In this document: piece after piece, positions 26,123-33,427 of the stretch
Position numbering within the stretch: the stretch's first letter is position 1
Layout of the letters: each line of letters begins with the position of its first letter
Assembly (NCBI RefSeq): GCF_002216065.1
Contig: NZ_CP022282.1
Span: 2,356,001-2,420,000 of the forward strand
DNA length: 64,000 nt
Direction: 5' to 3'
DNA from: Chryseobacterium sp. T16E-39
GTDB taxonomy: Bacteria > Bacteroidota > Bacteroidia > Flavobacteriales > Weeksellaceae
Made by a program: the position numbers and the translations under genes
Notes under the pieces: generated by a model
Databases searched by the model: none
What the model saw: only the letters and a program-made list of their open reading frames with translations
What the model was told of the DNA's origin: nothing

Positions 26123-26290
26123 TTAATTTTTCCAATATTTCTTTGATTGTGGAAAGTCATTACTATAACACCAAAAACCTGATTTATAACTCTTCTTTCT
26201 AAGAACAAGATAAAAAGTCGAAATTATAAGCATCCCTAAAAGAAATAAAATAATTGATCTTAGTATAAATGAGTAATCAAAAATTTCCAT
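26123..26290 (-). CDS. Short single-span membrane protein, unknown function
   Basis: A 55-aa frame from ATG 26288-26290 to TAA 26123-26125, not overlapping any other gene. The sequence is protein-like: a transmembrane helix at about 8-30 (FILRSIILFLLGMLIISTFY), positive residues just after it (RKKSYKS, so the C-terminus is likely cytoplasmic) and a polar aromatic tail (GFWCYSNDFPQSKKYWKN). A GC-rich hairpin follows downstream. I do not recognise the family. It is easily missed by gene callers with length limits. Confidence 0.55.
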   Translation of the reverse strand: MEIFDYSFILRSIILFLLGMLIISTFYLVLRKKSYKSGFWCYSNDFPQSKKYWKN

Positions 26291-26383
26291 AAATATAGTT
26301 TTAAAAAAATAAAAATAGCATTTATTTCTAGAATATGTGAATAAATAACCTAATTACCAGCTTTATTCCTACGAATTTGTATT

Positions 26384-26500
26384 ATGGATTGTTATTCGGA
26401 CAACATGAATTTACAAAGACAGCTATCCCTTGTTATAGACAGAGAGTCTAATACCACTGATTCTTTCATATTTTATAAGGTGTTTGGTATTCAAAAATAA
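26384..26500 (+). CDS. Possible 38-aa peptide, doubtful
   Basis: An ATG frame of 38 codons (alternative inner ATG eight codons in, giving MNLQRQLSLVIDRESN...). Composition is protein-like and it ends in GIQK, but there is no ribosome-binding site, promoter box or recognised family. The hairpin at 26560-26580 fits minus-strand rather than plus-strand termination. It may be chance. Confidence 0.2.
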   Translation: MDCYSDNMNLQRQLSLVIDRESNTTDSFIFYKVFGIQK

Positions 26501-26559
26501 ATATTTTATATGAACTCAACTAAAACCAACAATTAAATGAAGGTTATATTATTATAAAA

Positions 26560-26580
26560 ATCCTCAGAAAAACTGAGGAT
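26560..26580 (-). terminator. Hairpin with minus-strand T run in a gene-free region
   Basis: An 8-bp stem ATCCTCAG/CTGAGGAT (26560-26567 and 26573-26580). Read on the minus strand it is followed by TTTTTATAATAAT. There is no protein gene upstream on the minus strand (26581-26915), so it may end a small RNA or be a relic. Confidence 0.5.
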
Positions 26581-26915
26581 ATTGATGAATAATATTTTTA
26601 GAAGATTATAAACTTTAAACAAAGCTTATTTATAATGCCGCAATTTTTGTGCCCTAGATATAAAAAATTAACAATTTTCCGTATAAATTAACTTTCTTAT
26701 GATTTAATTATAAAGCTGTAAAATATATATCAAAAGTAATCAGACAGTTAACCTAATAAATAAACCCGCTTCCTTTAAATTTTAAAAGCATTTATTATTT
26801 TTTTTGATTTCTTTTTAGTTTTTTAACATTAGTTAACTAAATTTTGGCTTCATAATTGAAAATAATAGTAAAGCTGAAGTCGCTTTGACTTAGTAACCTT
26901 TAAAAAATTTGAATT
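26581..26915. other. Gene-free AT-rich region before the glycine-zipper lipoprotein
   Basis: 335 bp with no open frame worth reporting on either strand; minus-strand ATGs all stop within about 15 codons. The poly-T stretch near 26790-26830 and TTAACATTAGTTAAC just upstream of the lipoprotein gene may be part of its promoter, but no TAnnTTTG box was found. Confidence 0.45.
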
Positions 26916-27470
26916 ATGAAGAATATAGTAATAACAGGCCTTTTGTCAGTATTTATTATGACAGCCTGTAAAAAAGATGATCAGGTAGCAGAGAAGTCAT
27001 TGGAGCAACAGAAAATTGAATTCCAGGCCAAACAACTTGAAATAGAAAAACAAAAGTTAGCTATTGAAAAGGAAAAAATGGTTTATGAATCTCAGAAAAA
27101 AGCAGACAGTATCGTTGAGTCTAACAAGGCTAAAGCAGCAGCTGCAAGAAACTCTGAACCGAAAGTAATTACAAAAACAAGAACAATATACAGAGATCGC
27201 GAATCCAACTCAAATAATAATGGATCGTATGCCAACAATGAAGGCAGCTCACAAGGAACGACCCAAGAAGCACCTCAGAAAAAAGGAATGAGTAAAGCTG
27301 CGAAGGGAACTATTATTGGTACTGTGGGAGGTGCAGCAGCAGGAGCCATTATAAGTAAAAACAACAGAGGTTTAGGTGCGGTAATCGGAGGTGTTGTAGG
27401 TGGAGCTACCGGCTATGCAATTGGACGATCCGGAGACAGAAAAGATGGCAGAGTGAAACCCCGTAATTAA
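26916..27470 (+). CDS. Lipoprotein with coiled coil and YMGG-like glycine zipper
   Basis: 184 aa. Lipoprotein signal peptide with lipobox IMTAC (Cys ~17). A charged coiled-coil region with KQLEIEKQKLAIEKEKM (~35-60), then a basic Arg/Asn-rich linker. The C-terminal glycine zipper is GTIIGTVGGAAAGAIIS and AVIGGVVGGATGYAIGR, as in YMGG/OmpA-associated small envelope proteins. Likely anchored in the outer or inner membrane; the role is unknown, possibly in envelope stress or integrity. It is followed by a strong terminator. Confidence 0.82.
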   Translation: MKNIVITGLLSVFIMTACKKDDQVAEKSLEQQKIEFQAKQLEIEKQKLAIEKEKMVYESQKKADSIVESNKAKAAAARNSEPKVITKTRTIYRDRESNSNNNGSYANNEGSSQGTTQEAPQKKGMSKAAKGTIIGTVGGAAAGAIISKNNRGLGAVIGGVVGGATGYAIGRSGDRKDGRVKPRN

Positions 27471-27490
27471 CAATTATCTATAAAAGAATA

Positions 27491-27522
27491 AAAGATTGCT
27501 TATTTTTAAGCAATCTTTTTTT
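27491..27522 (+). terminator. Terminator after the glycine-zipper lipoprotein
   Basis: A 12-bp perfect stem AAAGATTGCTTA/TAAGCAATCTTT (27491-27502 and 27507-27518) with loop TTTT and a T run. It overlaps a TTG at 27496 that could extend the next ORF, which argues for the next gene starting at ATG 27523. Confidence 0.93.
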
Positions 27523-29157
27523 ATGATCTTAATTCTGTTTTCATCTATCCTCATCATTGCAACCCTGTCAGGGATAGGAAGAATGATGGAGATATTTTCA
27601 GAAACGTTATATTCAGGTATATCAGCCAAAATTCTTACCGGAATACTGGCAACAACTATAACCTGGACTTTATTTGCATTCTTCATTCCCATCAATATAT
27701 ATGTAGAAATACCAACGATTGCACTCGGACTGTTCTTTTTTTTTAAAGACAGAGTATACCTTGAATTTTATCAATTTTCAAAAAGACATATCCAATTATT
27801 AATTGCTATTGTATTGGTTATTCTTTTTAGTGGTTCCTATTACCCTTACATCCTGGACCACTATGGCTACTATGTTCCCTCAATAAAATGGCTTACAGAA
27901 TATGGTTTAGTAAAAGGGATATCTAATCTTGATCTTACTTTAGGACAAATGTCAGCGTGGCATATCTTTCAGGCAGGATTTTCTAATTTCTCTGATCCTT
28001 TTTTAAGAATCAATACAGTTATTCTTATCGTGTATGCTATTTATATCATTGAAAAACGATCATGGATTCAGCTTGTTTTTCTTCCGGTCATGCTTTTGTT
28101 TTCCCAGTCCCCCAGCCCGGACCTACCTGTCATTATTTTTTCATTAATCATTCTCAATGAAATCGTTTCCGGTAATAATAAGACCTCTTTACTCTTTACA
28201 TTTTCGATATTTGTTTTCACGATCAAACCAACGATGATCTGGCTTCCTATTCTAAGCCTGTTTTATTCAACCCTGATTGTAAAAGCACATGTAAAGAATT
28301 TCATATGGGGTACTTTGATCATTATTTTATTCTTTATTAAAAACATATGGACTTTTGGTTATCCAATTTTTCCGGTCTCAATCGGTGATCTTGGAATATC
28401 ATGGAAGCCTAATCCTGAAATACTAAAAACTTCTTCCCGTTTTGCAGTTCAGAAAACCTATGATATGCAATACACTTTTGAAGAAATCCAGAAATTTTCT
28501 TTATTGGATTATATTAAAAACTGGTTATTTCTGAATGGAATTAAATCCAAGATCAATATTTTATTTATTGTGAGTCTTTTTTCACTGATTCTCTACTCCC
28601 TAAAAAAAAGAAAAAGAATTGTCTATTTAATTACCATCTCATTAGTGATAAAAACAGTACTTGTTCTGCTATTCTCTGCTCAGTATCGATTCTTTATAGA
28701 TGCCTTCTTTGTGATATTTTTCATCCTGTTTTCTTCCTATTTTAACGAAAAAAGATCATTGATTACATTTTCAGCATTAAGTTTCTTTGTCATCATTTTT
28801 TTATCCTTCCCAGCTTTTTTTGCCACACACCTTCCCAGCTATAAAATGGCGAATTTCATGGCTGATTTCGAGAAGAAGCAGATTTATCAGCCATCAGTAT
28901 ATAAACCCACCGATTATCATTCTTTTAAGGTCGGTGATCTTCACTTTAATGTTTCTAAAAACTATCCCTACACTTTTGCAAGCCCTCTTCCCGCAATGAC
29001 ACTTAATTATATGATTGAGAATGCAAAAACCAAGATTTTCCCGCAGCCTGTCAACAAAAACAATCTTAAAAAAGGCTTTATCTGGAAGAAGATGAATGAT
29101 AAAGAGATAAAAGATACCCAGCATATTATCAATACTATCATTAATACCGATAAATAG
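27523..29157 (+). CDS. Polytopic membrane protein, LIC_10190-like
   Basis: 544 aa. ATG 27523 is chosen because the upstream TTG lies inside a terminator. At least ten hydrophobic helices fill residues 1-430, with the loop DHYGYYVPSIKWLTEYGLVK followed by ISNLDLTLGQMSAWHIFQAGF. This resembles a family of large membrane proteins (LIC_10190) thought to be related to membrane glycosyltransferases. The last ~110 residues are soluble and probably face the periplasm. Substrate and reaction unknown. aroC starts 51 bp later. Confidence 0.65.
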   Translation: MILILFSSILIIATLSGIGRMMEIFSETLYSGISAKILTGILATTITWTLFAFFIPINIYVEIPTIALGLFFFFKDRVYLEFYQFSKRHIQLLIAIVLVILFSGSYYPYILDHYGYYVPSIKWLTEYGLVKGISNLDLTLGQMSAWHIFQAGFSNFSDPFLRINTVILIVYAIYIIEKRSWIQLVFLPVMLLFSQSPSPDLPVIIFSLIILNEIVSGNNKTSLLFTFSIFVFTIKPTMIWLPILSLFYSTLIVKAHVKNFIWGTLIIILFFIKNIWTFGYPIFPVSIGDLGISWKPNPEILKTSSRFAVQKTYDMQYTFEEIQKFSLLDYIKNWLFLNGIKSKINILFIVSLFSLILYSLKKRKRIVYLITISLVIKTVLVLLFSAQYRFFIDAFFVIFFILFSSYFNEKRSLITFSALSFFVIIFLSFPAFFATHLPSYKMANFMADFEKKQIYQPSVYKPTDYHSFKVGDLHFNVSKNYPYTFASPLPAMTLNYMIENAKTKIFPQPVNKNNLKKGFIWKKMNDKEIKDTQHIINTIINTDK

Positions 29158-29196
29158 ATCTGAATATAAAGGTATTATTATATTAAGAAAAAGCTG

Positions 29197-29204
29197 TAAA
29201 TTTG
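29197..29204 (+). promoter_or_regulatory. -7 box of aroC, 4 nt from the start codon
   Basis: TAAATTTG matches TAnnTTTG and ends four bases before the aroC ATG at 29209. If used, transcription would begin at or very near the start codon, giving a leaderless mRNA. Confidence 0.55.
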
Positions 29205-29208
29205 CCCT

Positions 29209-30279
29209 ATGTTCAATACTTTAGGTAATCTTCTCAGTCTTACAACATTTGGAGAAAGTCACGGTGTGGCTTATGGTGGAATCATCAATAATTTTCCGGC
29301 TGGTTTAACAGTTGATCTTGATCAAATTCAATATGAGCTGGATCGTCGTAAACCTGGCCAGTCTTCTATCGTTACGCAACGAAAGGAGAGTGATACTGTA
29401 AAATTTCTTTCAGGCATGTTTGAGGGAAAAACGACAGGTACTCCCATTGGTTTTATTATCGAAAATGAAAATCAAAAATCGAAAGATTATGATCATATCG
29501 CCAATGCGTATCGTCCGAGTCATGCAGACTTTACATATGATCAAAAATTTGGGATCAGGGATTATCGCGGGGGTGGAAAATCCTCAGCGAGGGAAACCAT
29601 CAACTGGGTAGTGGCTGGTGCGCTTGCAAAGCAGCTTTTACCCAATATAGAAATCAATGCGTATGTCTCTTCTGTAGGTGATATTTTCTGTGAAAAACCT
29701 TATCAGGATCTTGACTTTTCGAAGACAGAAAGCAATGATGTCCGCTGCCCTGATGCAGAGACTGCTGAAAAGATGATCTCCAGAATTAAGGAAATTAAAA
29801 AAGAGGGAAATACTATTGGGGGAACCATTACCTGCGTGATCAAAAATGTTCCTGTAGGAATCGGTGAGCCTATATTTTCTAAATTACAAGCTGAGCTCGC
29901 AAAGGCTATGCTTAACATCAATGCTTGTAAGGGATTTGAATATGGAAGTGGTTTTTGCGGAGCAAAAATGACCGGTAAGGAACATAATGATGCCTTTAAT
30001 ACTGATTTTACGACAAAATCAAATCTTTCAGGAGGAATACAAGGAGGAATTTCCAACGGTATGGATATTTATTTCCGTGTTGCTTTCAAACCTGTAGCAA
30101 CTATTTTAAGACCTCAGGACAGTATCGATAAAGAAGGCAACCCAGTTATTGTTGAAGGAAAAGGAAGACATGATCCTTGTGTAGTTCCAAGAGCAGTGCC
30201 GGTAGTTGAAAGCCTGGCTGCATTTGTACTGGCAGATCTATTTTTAATTAATAAAACAAGAAATATAAATCAATTTTAA
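29209..30279 (+). CDS. aroC: Chorismate synthase
   Basis: Flavin-dependent enzyme converting EPSP to chorismate, the end of the shikimate pathway. The N-terminal [29 protein letters not shown] [18 protein letters not shown], the [14 protein letters not shown] [20 protein letters not shown] and [10 protein letters not shown] are diagnostic, as is [16 protein letters not shown] near the C-terminus. 356 aa, full length. It opens a cluster with two thioredoxin-fold genes. Confidence 0.95.
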   Translation: MFNTLGNLLSLTTFGESHGVAYGGIINNFPAGLTVDLDQIQYELDRRKPGQSSIVTQRKESDTVKFLSGMFEGKTTGTPIGFIIENENQKSKDYDHIANAYRPSHADFTYDQKFGIRDYRGGGKSSARETINWVVAGALAKQLLPNIEINAYVSSVGDIFCEKPYQDLDFSKTESNDVRCPDAETAEKMISRIKEIKKEGNTIGGTITCVIKNVPVGIGEPIFSKLQAELAKAMLNINACKGFEYGSGFCGAKMTGKEHNDAFNTDFTTKSNLSGGIQGGISNGMDIYFRVAFKPVATILRPQDSIDKEGNPVIVEGKGRHDPCVVPRAVPVVESLAAFVLADLFLINKTRNINQF

Positions 30280-30296
30280 CCATAAATATTTTAGAA

Positions 30297-30860
30297 ATGA
30301 AAGATTATTGGGATAAGGCAATCAGTTTCGAGGACTATATAAATATTGGAAAGCAGAGATTAGAAAACCCTGACAATCAAAACGATATAGATTTTAAACA
30401 TTATTACGAACTTGGTCTTCAAAGGATGGATAGAACTTTAAAAAAGTATGTCCCGAATCAGGAGCAGCTTGCTGAATTACAGACCAAAAAATTCGATGGT
30501 AAAATTCTTATCATTTCTGAGGTATGGTGCGGTGATGCCAGTGCAAGCGTTCCGGCTTTTGTTAAATTTTTCGAAGGTCATAATGAGGTTAAAATTTTCC
30601 TTAGAGACGGAGACAAAACATTAATCAATCAATTCTTGACCAATGGAACAGAGTCGATACCAAAGGTTATTATTTTAAATAATGACTTTACAGTTAAAAA
30701 CTCATGGGGTCCCCGTCCAAAGTATGGTAAAGACTTATTATTAAAATATAAAGCTGACCCTGAAGCTTATCCAAAAGATCAGTTTTATAATGATCTTCAG
30801 ATTTATTATGCCAAAAACAGAGGCTTAGATGCAGTGCAGGAAATCCTGGAATTATTATAA
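30297..30860 (+). CDS. Thioredoxin family protein (single-Cys WCGDA motif)
   Basis: 187 aa with no signal peptide, so cytoplasmic. A helical N-terminal part (about 1-55) precedes a thioredoxin-like fold with EVWCGDASASVPAF at the usual active-site position (~80) and SIPKVIILNND as the cis-Pro strand. The CxxC is replaced by C-G-D-A, so it cannot do the normal dithiol reaction and may act with an external thiol. It resembles the Thioredoxin_9 group. It lies 17 bp after aroC and 42 bp before the TlpA-like gene. Confidence 0.8.
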   Translation: MKDYWDKAISFEDYINIGKQRLENPDNQNDIDFKHYYELGLQRMDRTLKKYVPNQEQLAELQTKKFDGKILIISEVWCGDASASVPAFVKFFEGHNEVKIFLRDGDKTLINQFLTNGTESIPKVIILNNDFTVKNSWGPRPKYGKDLLLKYKADPEAYPKDQFYNDLQIYYAKNRGLDAVQEILELL

Positions 30861-30902
30861 ACGATCCATTTTGAATTCAAAAGCAACAATAAAAAATAAT
30901 AG

Positions 30903-31442
30903 ATGAAAAAAAATATAATATACATTGTACTCATAATCATTATCGGCGTTATTGCTTTTATTCCGGGAGTAAGAAATTTCCTGAAAGATCAGTTTTTTCC
31001 TATTGCTACCATTGAAAATGCAGTGACTGTAAACAAAGACGATTATGATATCGATTTGCAGGGGATCAATGTTCCAAGTACAAATCTGAAGAACTTCAAA
31101 GACAAACCGATTTTTTTAAATTTTTGGGGAACATGGTGCCCTCCATGCAGAAAAGAATGGCCAACCATTCAGAAATTATATGACACGAGAAAAGGAAATG
31201 TAGATTTTGTACTGATCGCAATGAAGGATGAAGAGCCTGCAATAAGAAAATTCCTTAAAGAAAACAATTACTCTGTTCCGGTTTATATTGCGCAGAGCCC
31301 TATCTCTGAAAAATTACTGCCAAAGGCCTTTCCTACTACATTTTTATTAGATAAATCGGGAAGAATCCTTATCAAAGAAGATGCTTACAGGGATTGGAAT
31401 ACGGAATCTGTTCACCAATTTATTGACAACATTATTAAATAA
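30903..31442 (+). CDS. TlpA/ResA-like membrane-anchored thiol-disulfide oxidoreductase
   Basis: 179 aa. An N-terminal hydrophobic segment (NIIYIVLIIIIGVIAFIPGV) anchors or exports it to the periplasm. The thioredoxin fold carries FWGTWCPPCRKEWPTIQ (CPPC at about 82-85), a Trp-Gly-Thr-Trp start typical of TlpA/ResA, and cis-Pro AFPTTFLLD. Probably reduces periplasmic disulfides, for instance in cytochrome maturation, though no such genes are near. Likely cotranscribed with the preceding thioredoxin-fold gene. Confidence 0.87.
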   Translation: MKKNIIYIVLIIIIGVIAFIPGVRNFLKDQFFPIATIENAVTVNKDDYDIDLQGINVPSTNLKNFKDKPIFLNFWGTWCPPCRKEWPTIQKLYDTRKGNVDFVLIAMKDEEPAIRKFLKENNYSVPVYIAQSPISEKLLPKAFPTTFLLDKSGRILIKEDAYRDWNTESVHQFIDNIIK

Positions 31443-31525
31443 ATCTTTTAACGAATTTTTATAATTATTTGGTATAGAATTTGCGAATTTTGTAAAGTCA
31501 AGAATTTATTTAAACCAAACACAAA

Positions 31526-31873
31526 ATGAAATATTCTAAATTAAATCTGGCTAAGGAAGCCATCAACCACAAGGGATTTGTCAAAAAAATACCTGACATC
31601 TTCAGAATGGTTAAATATTGGAAAAAAGGAATCTATCCGATGAAATCGATCGATATCATTTTACCATTATTAGGGATTCTTTATATTATTTCTCCAATCG
31701 ACTTAATTCCTGAAGTTGCAGTGCCTGTGTTAGGGGTTTTAGATGATTTGGCTGTTTTATATTTAGTCATTCCTAAACTGATCAAAGAAGTTGATAAATT
31801 TTTACTTTGGGAAGCTGAGCAGAAAATAAATGCTGGCAATACAAAAGTAATTAATGCTCAAATTGTTGAGTAG
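31526..31873 (+). CDS. YkvA/DUF1232 family membrane protein
   Basis: 115 aa. The DUF1232 core ILYIISPIDLIPEVAVPVLG then VLDDLAVLYLVI (about 50-85) is clear. It forms a short membrane-associated hairpin. N-terminal 45 residues are basic and soluble. Family function is unknown. It starts 84 bp after the TlpA-like gene and is followed by a terminator. Confidence 0.87.
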   Translation: MKYSKLNLAKEAINHKGFVKKIPDIFRMVKYWKKGIYPMKSIDIILPLLGILYIISPIDLIPEVAVPVLGVLDDLAVLYLVIPKLIKEVDKFLLWEAEQKINAGNTKVINAQIVE

Positions 31874-31893
31874 TTTACAAAAAAATAATATTT

Positions 31894-31930
31894 AAAGCCA
31901 TTCCATTACTTTTGGAGTGGCTTTTTATTT
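31894..31930 (+). terminator. Terminator after DUF1232 gene
   Basis: A 12-bp stem AAAGCCATTCCA/TGGAGTGGCTTT (31894-31905 and 31913-31924; one G-U) followed by TTTTTATTT. Confidence 0.9.
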
Positions 31931-31970
31931 ATAATTTAATTATAAATTTTTAAGCCTTATTACAAATCAT

Positions 31971-31978
31971 TAAATTTG
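31971..31978 (+). promoter_or_regulatory. -7 box of the OPRT-ODCase fusion
   Basis: TAAATTTG, 19 nt before the start codon and downstream of a terminator, so the fusion gene likely starts its own transcript. Confidence 0.6.
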
Positions 31979-31997
31979 CAACATCTAATAAAAAATA

Positions 31998-33365
31998 ATG
32001 GAAAGTAAAAAAGAGTTCTTTTTGGAGTGCTATAAGCTAGGGATCATTAAATTCGGGAGATTCACTTTAAAAAGTGGTATAGAAAGTCCCTTTTATGTAG
32101 ATCTAAGACCTTTGGCTTCAGATCCTAAAATTTTAAAAAACCTGGCTAACTATCTATTGGAAATGCTTCCTTTGGATAATTTTGATTTAATTTGTGGTGT
32201 TCCTTATGCCGCTCTTCCTATGGCAACAGCAATGTCACTGGAAAGCTATATTCCATTGATCATCAAAAGAAAAGAAGCTAAAGATTACGGCACCAAGAAA
32301 ATGATTGAGGGAATTTATCAGAAAGGACAGAATTGCCTTTTGGTAGAAGATGTAATCACTTCCGGAAAATCTTTATTAGAAACCATTGCTGAAGTTGAGC
32401 AGGAAGATCTTAAAGTGGCTGATATTGTAGTGGTTTTAGACAGAGAACAGGGAGGAAAGCAACTTTTAGAAAGTAAAGGATTCAGAGTTCACACATTATT
32501 TAATATTTCAGAAGTATGCACTATTCTTCAGGAAACAGGAGAGTTATCCGATGAAGAAGTAAAAAGAATTCAGGATTTTCTTTTAGGAAATCATATACAG
32601 TTTGAAGAAGTTACAAGAAGTTCATATGAACAGAAATTAAACTCCACGCAACATTCTGTTTCTAAAAAATTATTAGAATTAGCCATTAATAAGCAATCTA
32701 ACCTTATTGCTTCAGCCGACGTTACTACGACCGAAGAATTGTTGGAACTTGCAGAAAAAGTAGGACCACACGTTATTGCACTGAAAACACATATTGATAT
32801 TATTTCTGATTTTGAATATCAAAAAACAATTATTCCACTTAAAGAATTAGCTGCAAAACACCAGTTCTTATTAATGGAAGACAGAAAATTTGCTGATATT
32901 GGAAATACTCAGGAACTACAGTTTACCAGCGGTGTTTTTAAAATTACTGATTGGGCAGACTTTGTCACTTCTCAGGTGATTGGAGGTTTTGAATCTCTGG
33001 ACTGTTTTAAAAATGTAGGGGTTGTTGCTATTATTGGAATGTCTTCCAAAGGAACATTAACGACTAACAGTTATCGGGAAGAAGCTCTTAAAGTGTCTCT
33101 TTCTCATCCAAATGTGATTGGAGGAGTCTCTCAAAATCAAATCCCTGAAGATCTGCTGCTCTTTACTCCCGGGGTAAACCTGGCTGATTCAGGAGATGGA
33201 AAAGGGCAACAGTACAATACTCCGGAACATGTTTTCAAAAACCTGCATACCGATTTTATTATCGTAGGAAGAGGAATTTATAAATCCGAAAATCCTGAGG
33301 CAGCAGCAGTAACTTATAAAAATGAAGGCTGGAAGGCATATACCGATTCTTTAAAAAAAGGTTAA
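31998..33365 (+). CDS. Bifunctional orotate phosphoribosyltransferase / OMP decarboxylase (UMP synthase-like)
   Basis: Carries the last two steps of UMP synthesis in one chain of 455 aa. N-terminal OPRT (about 1-195): FGRFTLKSGIESPFYVDLR, KRKEAKDYGT and the PRPP loop LLVEDVITSGKSLLETI. C-terminal ODCase (about 215-455): the Asp/Lys signature LMEDRKFADIGNT (~293), ALKTHIDI, and PGVNLADSGDGKGQQYN with IIVGRGIY. The domain order and the DRKFADIGNT form equal those of eukaryotic UMP synthase. A separate bacterial-type pyrE or pyrF elsewhere cannot be excluded. Confidence 0.93.
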   Translation: MESKKEFFLECYKLGIIKFGRFTLKSGIESPFYVDLRPLASDPKILKNLANYLLEMLPLDNFDLICGVPYAALPMATAMSLESYIPLIIKRKEAKDYGTKKMIEGIYQKGQNCLLVEDVITSGKSLLETIAEVEQEDLKVADIVVVLDREQGGKQLLESKGFRVHTLFNISEVCTILQETGELSDEEVKRIQDFLLGNHIQFEEVTRSSYEQKLNSTQHSVSKKLLELAINKQSNLIASADVTTTEELLELAEKVGPHVIALKTHIDIISDFEYQKTIIPLKELAAKHQFLLMEDRKFADIGNTQELQFTSGVFKITDWADFVTSQVIGGFESLDCFKNVGVVAIIGMSSKGTLTTNSYREEALKVSLSHPNVIGGVSQNQIPEDLLLFTPGVNLADSGDGKGQQYNTPEHVFKNLHTDFIIVGRGIYKSENPEAAAVTYKNEGWKAYTDSLKKG

Positions 33366-33403
33366 TTCGAACATTAATATTAATAAGTCTATACAAAATG
33401 AGT

Positions 33404-33411
33404 TATATTTG
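33404..33411 (+). promoter_or_regulatory. -7 box of the M1-like/beta-barrel gene
   Basis: TATATTTG ends 16 nt before the TTG start at 33428 and supports that start. Confidence 0.55.
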
Positions 33412-33427
33412 ATGCTTTATCACCACA

